A stretch of DNA of 40,732 nt from Devosia sp. 66-14 (GTDB lineage Bacteria > Pseudomonadota > Alphaproteobacteria > Rhizobiales > Devosiaceae): positions 112,266 through 152,997 of the forward strand of contig MKVB01000009.1 of the NCBI GenBank assembly GCA_001899085.1, read 5' to 3'. The position numbers were made by a program, and so were the translations under genes. The notes below the pieces were generated by a model, which had not been told where the DNA came from, did no database searches, and worked only from the letters and a program-made list of their open reading frames with translations. Of the stretch, positions 16,761-25,682 are shown one piece after another (positions within the stretch are counted from its first letter, which is position 1; each line of letters starts with the position of its first letter).

Positions 16761-17612
16761 ATGTCTACCCCCGACGCAGCCCTTTCGGGCACGTTCGCCA
16801 TTGGTGGCGACCTCATCGTCAATCGTCTCGGCTTCGGCGCCATGCGCATCACCGGCCCCGGTATCTGGGGCGAGCCGGAGGACCCCGAGGAGGCGCGGCG
16901 CACCCTGCGGCGCGTGCCCGAGCTCGGCATCAACTTCATCGACACCGCCGAGAGCTATGGCCCCTATGTCAGCGAGCAACTGATCGGCGAAGAACTGGCG
17001 CCCTATGCCCAGGGCAGCATCATTGCCACCAAATCCGGCCTCACCCGGCATGGCCCCGGCTCCTGGCCAATTCTCGGCCGCCCGGAATTTCTGAAGCAAG
17101 GCGTGCTGATGAGCCTGCGGCGGCTCAAGCTCGAGCGCCTCGACCTGTGGCAGTTGCACCGGATCGATCCGACTGTCCCGCGCGACGAGCAGTTCGACGC
17201 CATTGCCGGCTTCATTGCCGACGGCCTGGTGCGCCATGCCGGGCTCAGCGAAGTGACCGTCGAGGAGATCGAGGCGGCGCGGCGGTTCTTCCCGGTCGCG
17301 ACGGTACAGAACCGCTACAACCCGACGGCGCGCGGCAGCGATGCGGTGCTCGACTATTGCGAGGCCAACGGCATCGGTTTCATTCCCTGGGCGCCACTCG
17401 GAGGCGAGCGAGGACCGGGCGCCACCGAGCAGGCGATCGCCGCCAGATACGGGGCGACGCCCAGCCAGATCGCCCTCGCCTGGGCGCTGAAGCGCTCGCC
17501 GGTGATGTTGCCGATCCCTGGGACCGGCAAGGTGAAGCATCTGGAGGAGAACACCGCCGCTGCCGCCATCGTGCTCAGCGATGAGGATTTCGCCGCACTG
17601 AACCAGCGCTGA
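16761..17612 (+). CDS. Aldo/keto reductase
   Basis: 283 residues, TIM-barrel NAD(P)H-dependent oxidoreductase. The catalytic tetrad is complete: Asp61 and Tyr66 ([10 protein letters not shown]), Lys91 (IATKSG), His133 (WQLHRID). The cofactor end shows [17 protein letters not shown]. The substrate is not predictable; the motifs resemble the AKR group that includes plant-type and YdbC-like pyridoxal or aldehyde reductases. ATG 16761 has GGAG about ten bases upstream; an in-frame start further upstream has no ribosome site. It opens the accessory block between DUF1178 and ubiG. Confidence 0.93.
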   Translation: MSTPDAALSGTFAIGGDLIVNRLGFGAMRITGPGIWGEPEDPEEARRTLRRVPELGINFIDTAESYGPYVSEQLIGEELAPYAQGSIIATKSGLTRHGPGSWPILGRPEFLKQGVLMSLRRLKLERLDLWQLHRIDPTVPRDEQFDAIAGFIADGLVRHAGLSEVTVEEIEAARRFFPVATVQNRYNPTARGSDAVLDYCEANGIGFIPWAPLGGERGPGATEQAIAARYGATPSQIALAWALKRSPVMLPIPGTGKVKHLEENTAAAAIVLSDEDFAALNQR

Positions 17613-17627
17613 GGGCGCTCCAATCTG

Positions 17628-17656
17628 CTGAACGGCGCCCGACATGCGCCGTTCAG
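17628..17656 (+). terminator. Strong hairpin after aldo/keto reductase gene
   Basis: CTGAACGGCGC and GCGCCGTTCAG form a perfect 11-bp stem with a 7-nt loop, 16 bases after the stop. Only a weak T content follows (TCATGGTTC). Confidence 0.6.
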
Positions 17657-17728
17657 TCATGGTTCAAGCCGATCGCCGCAGATTGCCTCCACGAACGGCG
17701 CCCCGCGCGCCCCACGAAGGAGGATAGA

Positions 17729-17974
17729 ATGCACCATTCCACCCTGATCCCCGCCGCCACCGCCACCGGCGGCGCCATCCGCGCCGTGATGAGCGACAGC
17801 GCCTCGAGCGTCCTCGAGGCATTGGAGCCGTTCGATATCGCCATCGAAGCGGCGCTCGACCGCAGCTACGGCGCCGGCCGCTGGTTCGTCTACTGGGACG
17901 AGGACCTCAGGGGCCGGCCGATCCGCGGCACCATCACGCTGGCCTATGGGCATGAAACGCTGGTGATCGGCTGA
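17729..17974 (+). CDS. Small hypothetical protein
   Basis: 81 residues; no family recognised. It is preceded by an excellent ribosome site (GGAGG, 5 bases before the ATG). The N-terminus is Ala/Thr-rich. The C-terminal half (FDIAIEAALDRSYGAGRWFVYWDEDLRGRPIRGTITLAYGHETLVIG) is acidic with aromatic residues and predicted beta strands, and looks like a folded soluble domain. It stands alone between two hairpin/operator elements: the one at 17628 behind it and the dyad at 18009 after it. Confidence 0.6.
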   Translation: MHHSTLIPAATATGGAIRAVMSDSASSVLEALEPFDIAIEAALDRSYGAGRWFVYWDEDLRGRPIRGTITLAYGHETLVIG

Positions 17975-18008
17975 TCGCTGCGGCGTCCGTCCATACACGA
18001 ACATCGCA

Positions 18009-18027
18009 TGTAAAAAATCATTTTACA
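18009..18027. promoter_or_regulatory. Perfect inverted repeat, candidate IclR-type operator
   Basis: TGTAAAA-AATCA-TTTTACA: two perfect 7-base arms with a 5-base centre, AT-rich in very GC-rich surroundings, 52 bases before the SAHH-like gene. Spacing and A/T content resemble known IclR-family sites (TGGAAA-type arms). The IclR gene at 19255 is the natural candidate regulator. No convincing -10 box could be placed. Confidence 0.6.
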
Positions 18028-18079
18028 GAAGAGAATGACTGCGCCACTCTCCGCGTCATAGCTGGCAGGGAGAACGCGC

Positions 18080-19255
18080 ATGGATGGGTTGCTGGAGCAG
18101 GGGCTCAATCGCATCGACTGGATACGCAGCCGGATGCAGCTGCTGAAGCGGGTGCGCGAGGATTTCGCGACGCGCCGCCCATTCGCCGGCAGGACGATCG
18201 GTGTTTCGCTGCATCTCGAGCCCAAGACCGCCGTGCTGATCGAGGCACTGGCCGCGGGCGGCGCGACGATCGTCGGCACCGGCAACTATGGCTCCACCCA
18301 GGACGACGTGGTGGCGGTGCTCCGGCACTGGGGGCTCAGCATTTTCGGGCGGCGCGAGGTCAGCTGGGACGAGCACCTGGGCAATGTCCGCAAGGTGGTG
18401 GAACAGCGCCCCGATATCCTGCTCGACAACGGCGCCGACCTCGTGGCGCTGGCGCTGGAGAGCGGCGCCGCGGACCAGATCATCGGCGGCACGGAGGAGA
18501 CCACCTCGGGCGATGACCGGCTGCGGCTGGAGTTTCCCGGCAAGGTGCCGTTTCCGGTGATCGTCATCAATGACAGCCCGCTCAAGCAGATCGTCGAGAA
18601 CAAGCACGCGGTCGGGCAGGGCAATGTCGAGTCGATCATGCGGATGACCAACCTGATGATCAACGGCCGGCGTTTCGTGGTGGTCGGCTATGGCTGGTGC
18701 GGGCGCGGCATGGCGCAATATATCCGCTCGTTCGGCGGACAGGTCGGGGTGGTCGAACTCGATCCGATCAAGCAGCTCGAGGCGGTGATGGACGGCTTTC
18801 GCGTGGCGCCGCTCGAACAACTGGCGCCGTGGGGACAGTTCTTCTGCACCGCAACGGCCCGTGAGCGCGTCGTTTCCTCATCTGCCTTCGCCCTGATGCC
18901 GGATGGCGCGATCCTCGCCAATTCCGGCCATTTCCCGACCGAGATCGACACCGACGCGTTGCGCCGGGAGGCGGCCTCGGTCAGGCGGCTCGGCGCGATG
19001 ATCGAGGAGTTCACCATGCCGGATGGACGCCGGCTGATCCTGCTCACCGAGGGGCGGATGATCGAGCTTGCCGGTGTCGAGGCCAAGGGAAATTCGATCG
19101 AGGCGATGGATCTGGGCTTCATGCTGCAGGCGCTGTCGCTGGAAAGGGTGGCGAGCGGCGCCGCGACACTGGTAAAGGGTCCACAGGCGGTGCCGGCGGA
19201 CATCAACCGGACGATCGCCGCCCGCATGGTTGCGGATTTCACCGGGGAGACCTGA
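18080..19255 (+). CDS. Divergent S-adenosylhomocysteine hydrolase-family protein
   Basis: 391 residues, shorter than bacterial SAHH (about 430-470) and without its C-terminal K/Y NAD-binding tail. Recognisable blocks: LHLEPKTAVLIEAL, STQDDVVAVL, GTEETTSG, VINDSPLKQIVEN, the Rossmann loop VVVGYGWCGRGMA, NSGHFPTEID and TMPDGRRLILLTEGR. By eye against human SAHH, several catalytic positions are kept (His45, Glu140, Lys169, His284), but Asp131 is Asn117, Asp190 is Glu173, and His353 is Asn338. NAD-dependent oxidation of a ribose 3'-OH remains plausible, but the substrate may not be S-adenosylhomocysteine. Ribosome site AGGGAGA. Its stop overlaps the start of the IclR gene (TGATG). Confidence 0.85.
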   Translation: MDGLLEQGLNRIDWIRSRMQLLKRVREDFATRRPFAGRTIGVSLHLEPKTAVLIEALAAGGATIVGTGNYGSTQDDVVAVLRHWGLSIFGRREVSWDEHLGNVRKVVEQRPDILLDNGADLVALALESGAADQIIGGTEETTSGDDRLRLEFPGKVPFPVIVINDSPLKQIVENKHAVGQGNVESIMRMTNLMINGRRFVVVGYGWCGRGMAQYIRSFGGQVGVVELDPIKQLEAVMDGFRVAPLEQLAPWGQFFCTATARERVVSSSAFALMPDGAILANSGHFPTEIDTDALRREAASVRRLGAMIEEFTMPDGRRLILLTEGRMIELAGVEAKGNSIEAMDLGFMLQALSLERVASGAATLVKGPQAVPADINRTIAARMVADFTGET

Positions 19256-20025
19256 TGCCCAAGGACGTGGATGCGACGCCCGACTATGCCGTGCCGGCAT
19301 TGGAGAAGGCGCTCGACATTCTCGAGCTGCTGTCGGGGCGAGCCGAGGGACTGACGCAGAACCAGATCGGGGCGGAAGTCGGCCGCTCGGCCAGCCAGAT
19401 CTTCCGTACGCTCGCCGTGCTCGAACAGCGCGGCTACCTGGTCCGCGAGCGACCCGCCGGGCTCTACTATCTGTCGATGCAGCTGTTCGAAATGGCGCAT
19501 CGGCATCCTGCCGTGCGCGGCCTGGTGCAGGTGGCGATCGCGCCGATGCGCCGGTTGGCCGAGGCGGTGCGGCAGAGCTGCAATCTCGGCATTGCCGATT
19601 TCGGCCGCATGATCGTCATCGCCGAAGCCGAAGGGCCGGCGGCGTTCGGGTTCCGGGTGCGCGTCGGCGGCCATTTCGCGCTGCTCGGCGCGGCCAGCGG
19701 GCGGGCGCTGCTGGCGTTCCAGGACGATGCGGTGCGTGCGGACTGGCTGGCGCTTTCGGATGCCGCGGGCATGCCGTCGGCCGAGCGCGACAGACTGCTG
19801 GCCAGGCTGCCGGCCATCCGGGAGCGGGGCTACGAGGAAACGGCGGATGGCCTCCATTCCGGCGTTACCGACCTGGCGTTCCCGGTGCTGCGCGCCGGCC
19901 GGGCCCTGGCAATCCTCACCATCCCCTATGTCTCGACCAGCTACAGCGAGGTGCCGCTCGAAGCGGTGAAACGCCATGGTGCGGCGACCGCCGCCGAGCT
20001 GTCGGCGGCGCTGGCCGGCGGCTGA
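19255..20025 (+). CDS. IclR-family transcriptional regulator
   Basis: 256 residues. An N-terminal winged HTH (about 14-75: ALEKALDILELLSGRAEGLTQNQIGAEVGRSASQIFRTLAVLEQRGYLV) is followed by a GAF-like effector domain (about 85-250) with LGAASGRALLAF and LAFPVLRAGRALAILTIPY, both typical. The ATG overlaps the stop of the SAHH-like gene, so the regulator and the enzyme are made together. It probably responds to the enzyme's substrate or product and binds the dyad at 18009. Confidence 0.93.
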   Translation: MPKDVDATPDYAVPALEKALDILELLSGRAEGLTQNQIGAEVGRSASQIFRTLAVLEQRGYLVRERPAGLYYLSMQLFEMAHRHPAVRGLVQVAIAPMRRLAEAVRQSCNLGIADFGRMIVIAEAEGPAAFGFRVRVGGHFALLGAASGRALLAFQDDAVRADWLALSDAAGMPSAERDRLLARLPAIRERGYEETADGLHSGVTDLAFPVLRAGRALAILTIPYVSTSYSEVPLEAVKRHGAATAAELSAALAGG

Positions 20026-20036
20026 GGGGCGCCCGG

Positions 20037-20774
20037 TCAGGCCGGCCTTGCCGCCAGCACCATGTAGTTGACGCCCAGATCGCGGCTCGGCCGCCATTCG
20101 TCGGCCAGCGGATGGAACACCACGCCGGTCTTGTCGATCACCCTCAGGCCGTTACGGGTGCAGAGCGCCGAAATCTCGTCCGGCGTCAGGAATTTCGAGA
20201 AGTCGTGCGTGCCTTTGGGCAGCCAACCCAGCACGTACTCCGCCCCGACAATGGCCAGCGCATAGGCGCGCGGCGTGCGGTTGATGGTGGCGGTAAACAT
20301 CAGGCCGCCCGGTTTCACCAGGCTGGCGCAACTCTTCATGTAGAGCGGCACATTGTCGACGTGCTCCACCACTTCCATGTTCAGCACCACGTCGAAGCGC
20401 TCGCCCGAGGCATCGAGCGCCTCCGCGGTCACCGTGCGATAGTCGATCTCGAGCCCCGACTGCGCGGCGTGGTGCTCGGCGATGCGGATGTTCTTGTCGC
20501 CGGCGTCGATCCCCACCATGCTGGCGCCGAGCCGTGCCAGCGGCTCGCTCAACAGCCCGCCGCCGCACCCGATATCGAGGATGCGCACGCCTTCGAGCGG
20601 GCGCCGCACGGTGCCGTCCTTGCCGAAATGGGCGATCACTTTGTCGCGCACATAGCCGAGCCGCACCGGGTTGAACTTGTGCAGCGGCTTGAACTTGCCC
20701 TTGGGGTCCCACCACTCGTCGGCCATGGCGGCAAACTTGGCGATCTCGTCGGGGTTGATGGTGGTGTCGGTCAT
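20037..20774 (-). CDS. ubiG: Ubiquinone biosynthesis O-methyltransferase UbiG
   Basis: 245 residues. Class I methyltransferase with motif [20 protein letters not shown] (about 66-84), then [16 protein letters not shown] and [12 protein letters not shown]. The N-terminal [24 protein letters not shown] is diagnostic of UbiG. It carries out both SAM-dependent O-methylations in ubiquinone synthesis, at the membrane surface. ATG 20774 gives the family-typical N-terminus; the longer frame reaches into the lysC upstream region. Its stop is 11 bases from the end of the convergent IclR gene. It is divergent from lysC. Confidence 0.96.
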   Translation of the reverse strand: MTDTTINPDEIAKFAAMADEWWDPKGKFKPLHKFNPVRLGYVRDKVIAHFGKDGTVRRPLEGVRILDIGCGGGLLSEPLARLGASMVGIDAGDKNIRIAEHHAAQSGLEIDYRTVTAEALDASGERFDVVLNMEVVEHVDNVPLYMKSCASLVKPGGLMFTATINRTPRAYALAIVGAEYVLGWLPKGTHDFSKFLTPDEISALCTRNGLRVIDKTGVVFHPLADEWRPSRDLGVNYMVLAARPA

Positions 20775-20989
20775 GGCAAGGGTTATCCGCCTCGTCGGAT
20801 AGCGGCGCAAGAGGAAGCGCGGTCGCATCGAGGGGAGGCGGCCGACGCGCCGGTCGATCACGGGACGAACCGTCTCGCACCCCCCGCATCCCTTCGTCCT
20901 GTTGATAACCCCGGCCGTTTGTGGCATGTCCCCGGCCGAATTCTGAGCGTACCGGCGGGTTCAGCCGGGCAACAGTCGGGGTAAGGGCC

Positions 20990-22261
20990 TTGGGCCGTAT
21001 CGTAGTCAAGTTTGGCGGCACCTCGGTCGCCTCGGTCGAGCGCATCCGTCAGGCGGCGCTGCATGTGAAGCGGGAAGTCGATGCCGGCAACCAGGTTGCC
21101 GTGGTGGTCTCGGCCATGTCGGGCAAGACCAACGAGCTGGTCGGCTGGGTCAACGAAGCATCGAAACTACATGATGCGCGCGAGTACGATGCGATCGTCG
21201 CTTCGGGCGAGCAGGTGACGGCCGGCCTGATGGCAGTGGTGCTGAGCGAGATGGGCATTCCGTCGCGCTCGTTCCAGGGCTGGCAGGTGCCGATCAAGAC
21301 CGACGACGCGCATGGCGCGGCGCGGATCGTCGAGATCGATCCGACCGAACTTGAGAAGCGCTTTGCCGATGGCGTGGTGCCGGTCATCACCGGCTTCCAG
21401 GGCGTCGCCCCGTCGGGCCGGGTGACGACGCTGGGCCGCGGCGGTTCCGATACCAGCGCGGTGGCCGTCGCCGCCGCCGTGAAGGCCGATCGCTGCGACA
21501 TCTACACCGATGTCGATGGCGTCTATACCACCGACCCGCGCATCACTCCCAAGGCCAGGCGGCTTTCCAAGATCTCGTTCGAAGAGATGCTGGAAATGGC
21601 TTCGCTCGGCGCCAAGGTGCTGATGATCCGCTCGGTCGAGATGGCGATGGCGCATAAGGTGCGCCTCACCGTCCGCTCCACTTTCGACGATCCGAATGCG
21701 CCGCAGATCGCGCCGGACGGCACGCCCGGGGTTCCCGGCACAATCGTATGCGATGAGGAAGAGATCATGGAAAAGCAGATCGTTTCGGGCGTCACCCTGG
21801 CGCGCGCCGAATCCAAGATCACGCTGCGCGACGTCAAGGACCGGCCGGGTGTCGCCGCGGCGATCTTCGGGGCGCTCAGTGACGAATCCATCGTCGTCGA
21901 CATGATCGTCCAGAACGTCTCCGAGGACGGCTCGACCACCGACATTACCTTCACCGTGCCCGATGCCGAGCACGACAAGGCGGTCAAGGCGCTGAAGGCC
22001 GCCGGCGAAGCGGGCCGCTTCGAGTACCGCACGCTGACCAGCGCCAAGGGCGGCGCCAAGGTTTCGGTGGTGGGCGTGGGGATGCGCAACCATGCAGGCG
22101 TCGCCGCCTCGATGTTCAAGGCGCTGGCCGACAAGTCGATCAACATCCAGCTGATCACCACCTCGGAAATCAAGACCTCGGTGCTGATCGATGACGAGTA
22201 TGCCGAACTTGCGGTTCGCGCGCTCCATACGTATTACGGGTTGGACAAGCAGGACGCCTGA
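20990..22261 (+). CDS. lysC: Aspartate kinase
   Basis: 423 residues. It phosphorylates aspartate, the first step to lysine, threonine and methionine. Kinase motif VVKFGGTSVAS at the N-terminus, then GRGGSDTSAVAVAAAV and CDIYTDVDGVYTTDPR. Two C-terminal ACT domains (about 265-423: VTLARAESKITLRDVKDRPGVAAAIFG and VSVVGVGMRNHAGVAASMF) imply feedback control by amino acids. The start is TTG at 20990, directly before GRIVVKFGG and behind a GGGGTAAGG purine tract; a GTG further upstream would add an unconserved tail. It is followed by ptsP in the same direction. Confidence 0.95.
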   Translation: MGRIVVKFGGTSVASVERIRQAALHVKREVDAGNQVAVVVSAMSGKTNELVGWVNEASKLHDAREYDAIVASGEQVTAGLMAVVLSEMGIPSRSFQGWQVPIKTDDAHGAARIVEIDPTELEKRFADGVVPVITGFQGVAPSGRVTTLGRGGSDTSAVAVAAAVKADRCDIYTDVDGVYTTDPRITPKARRLSKISFEEMLEMASLGAKVLMIRSVEMAMAHKVRLTVRSTFDDPNAPQIAPDGTPGVPGTIVCDEEEIMEKQIVSGVTLARAESKITLRDVKDRPGVAAAIFGALSDESIVVDMIVQNVSEDGSTTDITFTVPDAEHDKAVKALKAAGEAGRFEYRTLTSAKGGAKVSVVGVGMRNHAGVAASMFKALADKSINIQLITTSEIKTSVLIDDEYAELAVRALHTYYGLDKQDA

Positions 22262-22280
22262 GACGCCTAGACCCCGGTCA

Positions 22281-22308
22281 CGGCGCCGCTGGCGATAGGG
22301 CGGCGCCG
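22281..22308 (+). repeat. GC-only hairpin between lysC and ptsP
   Basis: CGGCGCCGC and GCGGCGCCG, a perfect 9-bp stem with a 10-nt loop, within the 65-base gap. There is no T-run, so it is more likely a processing or mRNA-stability element than a terminator. Confidence 0.4.
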
Positions 22309-22326
22309 GGCCGCCGGGCGGGAACG

Positions 22327-24591
22327 ATGGCCATAGCGATCAGCGGGCCGCGCGTGCTGTTGAAGCAACTGCGCGAAACCATGGCGGAGCCGCTGGCTTC
22401 GCAGGCTCGGCTCGACAAGATCGTCAGTCTCATTGCCGACAACATGCACGCGGACGTCTGCTCGTTCTACGTGCTGCGCGATGACGGCGCCCTCGAGCTG
22501 TTCGCGACCCGCGGCCTCGCGGCCAGCGCCGTGCACATGACGACGCTCCGGCTGGGCGAAGGCCTCGTCGGCCTGATCGCGGCGCAGGCCGAACCGCTCA
22601 GCCTCGACAACGCCCCGGCGCACCCCGCTTTCGCCTATCGGCCGGAAACCGGTGAAGATCCGTTCCAGGCGTTCCTCGGCGTGCCGGTGCTGCGCGCCGG
22701 CCAGACGCTGGGCGTGCTGGTGGTGCAGAACCGCGATTCGCACGCCTATGGCGAAGATGAGATCGAGGCGATGCTGACCACGGCGACGCTGCTCGCCGAG
22801 ATGATGTCGACCGCCGACTTCGATGCGCTGATCAAGCCCGGCCAGGACATCGACCTCAGGCGGCCGCGGCAATTCGCCGGCAACGGCTTCAGCGACGGCG
22901 TGGCGCTGGGCAAGGTGGTGCTGCATGACCCGCGTGTGGTGGTCACCAACTTCGTCGCCGAAGACACCGAGGTCGAACTGCAGCGGCTCACCGATGCGCT
23001 CGATCGGATGCGGCTGTCGATCGACCAGATGCTCAGCCATGGCGACATGCAGTCGTTCTCGGATCATCGCGAGATTCTCGAGAGCTACCGGATGTTCGCC
23101 AATGATCGCGGCTGGGTCGACCGGCTGACCGAGGCGATCAATAATGGTCTTACCGCCGAGGCGGCGGTGGAGCGGGTGCAGAACGACACCCGCGCCCGGA
23201 TGATGCGGTCGACCGACCCCTATATCAAGGATCGGCTGCACGACCTCGACGACCTGGCCAACCGGCTGCTGCGCGTGCTCACCGGCGATGGCGCCACCGG
23301 CAAGAAGGATCTGCCCGACAACGCCATTCTGGTCGCCCGCAATATGGGGCCGGCGGACCTGCTCGAATATGACCGTACCCGGCTCAGGGCGGTGGTGCTG
23401 GAGGAGGGCGCCGCCATCTCACATGTGGCGATCGTCGCCAAGTCGCTGGGCCTGGTGGCGGTCGGGCAGGCCGAGAACATCGTCTCGATGTCGGAGACGG
23501 GCGACGACATCATCGTCGACGGCCAGCAGGGCACGGTCTACCTGCGGCCGACCCCGGACATGATCCAGGTCTATGTCGACAAGGTGCGACTGGGGGCCAA
23601 GCGCCGGGCGCATTACCTCGAACTGAAGGACAAGCCGGCCATCACCAGAGATGGCCACGAGATCACGCTGCTGCATAATTCGGGCATCGTCGCCGACCTG
23701 CCGATGCTGCAGGATACCGGGGCCTCGGGCGTCGGACTGTTCCGCACCGAGCTGCAGTTCATGATCGCCTCGCGGCTGCCGCGGCTGCGCGAGCAGGTCG
23801 AACTCTATTCCGAGGCGATCCGGCTGACCGAGGGCAAGCCGATCGTCTTCCGGCTGCTCGATATCGGCGGCGACAAGGTGATCCCGTATCTGCGCTACGA
23901 GGCCGAAGAGAACCCGGCCATGGGGTTCCGTTCGCTCCGCCTGGCGCTCGACCGGCAGGGGCTCTTACGCATCCAGATCCGGGCGCTGCTACAGGCCGCC
24001 AATGGCGGGCCGATGAAGATCCTCGTGCCGATGGTCACCGATGCCTGGGAGTTCCGCCAGACCCGTCTCGTGGTCAACAAGGAGCTCGAGCGCATGAAGC
24101 ATGCCGGCCAGACGGTGCCGAGCAAGCTGGAACTGGGCGCCATGATCGAGGTGCCGTCGCTGCTGTGGGAGCTCGACCAGGTGCTGCCCGAGGCGGATTT
24201 CGTCTCGATCGGTTCGAACGACCTGGTGATGTTCCTCACCGCCGCCGACCGCGGCAACAAGCGCGTCGCCAAGTCGTACGATCCGATCGCGCTGCCGCGG
24301 CTCAGGGCGCTCAAGCACATCGTCGACATGGCCAAACGCTACAATGTGCCGCTCACCATGTGCGGCGAACTGGCCGGCCGCACCGTCGAGGCGCTGGCGC
24401 TGCTCGCCATCGGCATGACCAAGCTGTCGATGAGCCCGCCATCCATCGGTCCGATCAAGGAAATGATCCTCGGCACCGAACTCACCCCCATTCGCAATTC
24501 CGTCTCCGCCGCCCTGCTCGAAGGCGCGCATGGTCCCGGTATCCGCGAGCTGCTGCTCGACTGGGCCGGCCGGCAGGGGCTGGTGATCTAG
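22327..24591 (+). CDS. ptsP: Phosphoenolpyruvate-protein phosphotransferase of the nitrogen PTS (EI-Ntr)
   Basis: 754 residues. An N-terminal GAF domain (about 20-160) distinguishes it from sugar EI. It continues with the HPr-binding helices (about 185-330), the phosphohistidine swivel with His366 in EEGAAISHVAIVA, and the PEP-binding barrel (TGASGVGLFRTELQFM, LRLALDR, FVSIGSNDLVMF, MCGELAG). It autophosphorylates from PEP and passes phosphate to NPr and EIIA-Ntr, signalling nitrogen and potassium status. In rhizobial EI-Ntr the GAF domain senses glutamine; that is inferred here. GGGAACG precedes the ATG. prfA starts seven bases after its stop. Confidence 0.96.
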   Translation: MAIAISGPRVLLKQLRETMAEPLASQARLDKIVSLIADNMHADVCSFYVLRDDGALELFATRGLAASAVHMTTLRLGEGLVGLIAAQAEPLSLDNAPAHPAFAYRPETGEDPFQAFLGVPVLRAGQTLGVLVVQNRDSHAYGEDEIEAMLTTATLLAEMMSTADFDALIKPGQDIDLRRPRQFAGNGFSDGVALGKVVLHDPRVVVTNFVAEDTEVELQRLTDALDRMRLSIDQMLSHGDMQSFSDHREILESYRMFANDRGWVDRLTEAINNGLTAEAAVERVQNDTRARMMRSTDPYIKDRLHDLDDLANRLLRVLTGDGATGKKDLPDNAILVARNMGPADLLEYDRTRLRAVVLEEGAAISHVAIVAKSLGLVAVGQAENIVSMSETGDDIIVDGQQGTVYLRPTPDMIQVYVDKVRLGAKRRAHYLELKDKPAITRDGHEITLLHNSGIVADLPMLQDTGASGVGLFRTELQFMIASRLPRLREQVELYSEAIRLTEGKPIVFRLLDIGGDKVIPYLRYEAEENPAMGFRSLRLALDRQGLLRIQIRALLQAANGGPMKILVPMVTDAWEFRQTRLVVNKELERMKHAGQTVPSKLELGAMIEVPSLLWELDQVLPEADFVSIGSNDLVMFLTAADRGNKRVAKSYDPIALPRLRALKHIVDMAKRYNVPLTMCGELAGRTVEALALLAIGMTKLSMSPPSIGPIKEMILGTELTPIRNSVSAALLEGAHGPGIRELLLDWAGRQGLVI

Positions 24592-24597
24592 GTATCC

Positions 24598-25674
24598 ATG
24601 GCTACGCTTCCGCAGGACAAGCTCGACGCTCTCACCAAGCGCTTCGATTCGATCGAAGCGGCATTGTCGTCCGGGCCGTCGGCCGAGCAGTTTGTCAAAC
24701 TGAGCAAGGAATATGCCGAGCTCGAGCCGGTGGTGCGGCCGATCCAGGCCTACCAGAAGCTCCTGGCCGATCTCGAATCGGCGGAAGAGCTGGCCGGATC
24801 CGGCGACAAGGAAATGGCCGAGATGGCGGCCGCCGAAATCGGCGAGCTGAAGCCGAGGATCGAAGCGGCAGTGGCCGAGATCCGCATCCTCTTGCTGCCC
24901 AAGGATGCGGCCGACGAACGAAGCGTCATCCTCGAAGTGCGCGGCGGCACCGGCGGCGACGAGGCGGCGCTGTTCGCCGGCGATCTGCTGCGCATGTACC
25001 AGCGCTATGCCGATCTCCAGGGCTGGAAGTTCAGCCTCCTGGAAGAAAGCCCGGGTGAAGTCGGCGGCTACAAGGAAGTGGTGGCCAACATCACCGGCAA
25101 GGGCGTTTACGCCAAGATGAAGTTCGAAAGCGGCGTGCACCGGGTGCAGCGCGTGCCGGCGACCGAAACGCAGGGCCGCATCCACACGTCCGCCGCGACG
25201 GTCGCCGTGCTGCCGGAAGTCGAGGAAATCGACATCGACATCAAGGCCGAGGACATCCGCATCGACACCATGCGCTCGTCGGGTGCCGGCGGCCAGCACG
25301 TCAACACCACCGATTCGGCGGTGCGCATCACCCACCTGCCCTCCGGCATCGTGGTGACCGCGTCGCAGAAGAGCCAGCACCAGAACCGCGCCACCGCCAT
25401 GAAGGTGTTGCAGGCGCGGCTCTATGAAGAACAGCGCTATGCCCGCGACACGGCGCGGTCGGAAGCGCGCAAGGAACAGGTGGGCTCGGGCGACCGCTCG
25501 GAACGCATCCGGACCTATAATTTCCCGCAGGGGCGGGTGACCGATCATCGCATCAACCTGACGCTCTACAAGCTCGACAAGGTGATTGCCGGCGATGCGC
25601 TCGACGAGCTGATCTCGGCGCTGATCACTGAAAATCAGGCAGCGCAGCTTGCCGCCATGGAGGGGATTTCCTGA
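24598..25674 (+). CDS. prfA: Peptide chain release factor 1
   Basis: 358 residues, normal length. It recognises UAA and UAG stops. The anticodon-like PxT element is PAT at about 187-189 (RVPATETQG), and the peptidyl-hydrolysis motif GGQ is at 231-233 ([10 protein letters not shown]). [14 protein letters not shown] and [13 protein letters not shown] are family signatures. It is directly followed by prmC, whose product methylates the GGQ glutamine. Confidence 0.98.
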   Translation: MATLPQDKLDALTKRFDSIEAALSSGPSAEQFVKLSKEYAELEPVVRPIQAYQKLLADLESAEELAGSGDKEMAEMAAAEIGELKPRIEAAVAEIRILLLPKDAADERSVILEVRGGTGGDEAALFAGDLLRMYQRYADLQGWKFSLLEESPGEVGGYKEVVANITGKGVYAKMKFESGVHRVQRVPATETQGRIHTSAATVAVLPEVEEIDIDIKAEDIRIDTMRSSGAGGQHVNTTDSAVRITHLPSGIVVTASQKSQHQNRATAMKVLQARLYEEQRYARDTARSEARKEQVGSGDRSERIRTYNFPQGRVTDHRINLTLYKLDKVIAGDALDELISALITENQAAQLAAMEGIS

Positions 25675-25682
25675 CACTCAGC

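Noticed and set aside
23989-25677. Long minus-strand frame (562 codons) opposite ptsP and prfA
   Set aside because: Spans two certain genes on the plus strand; Arg/His/Asp-rich mirror translation without motifs.
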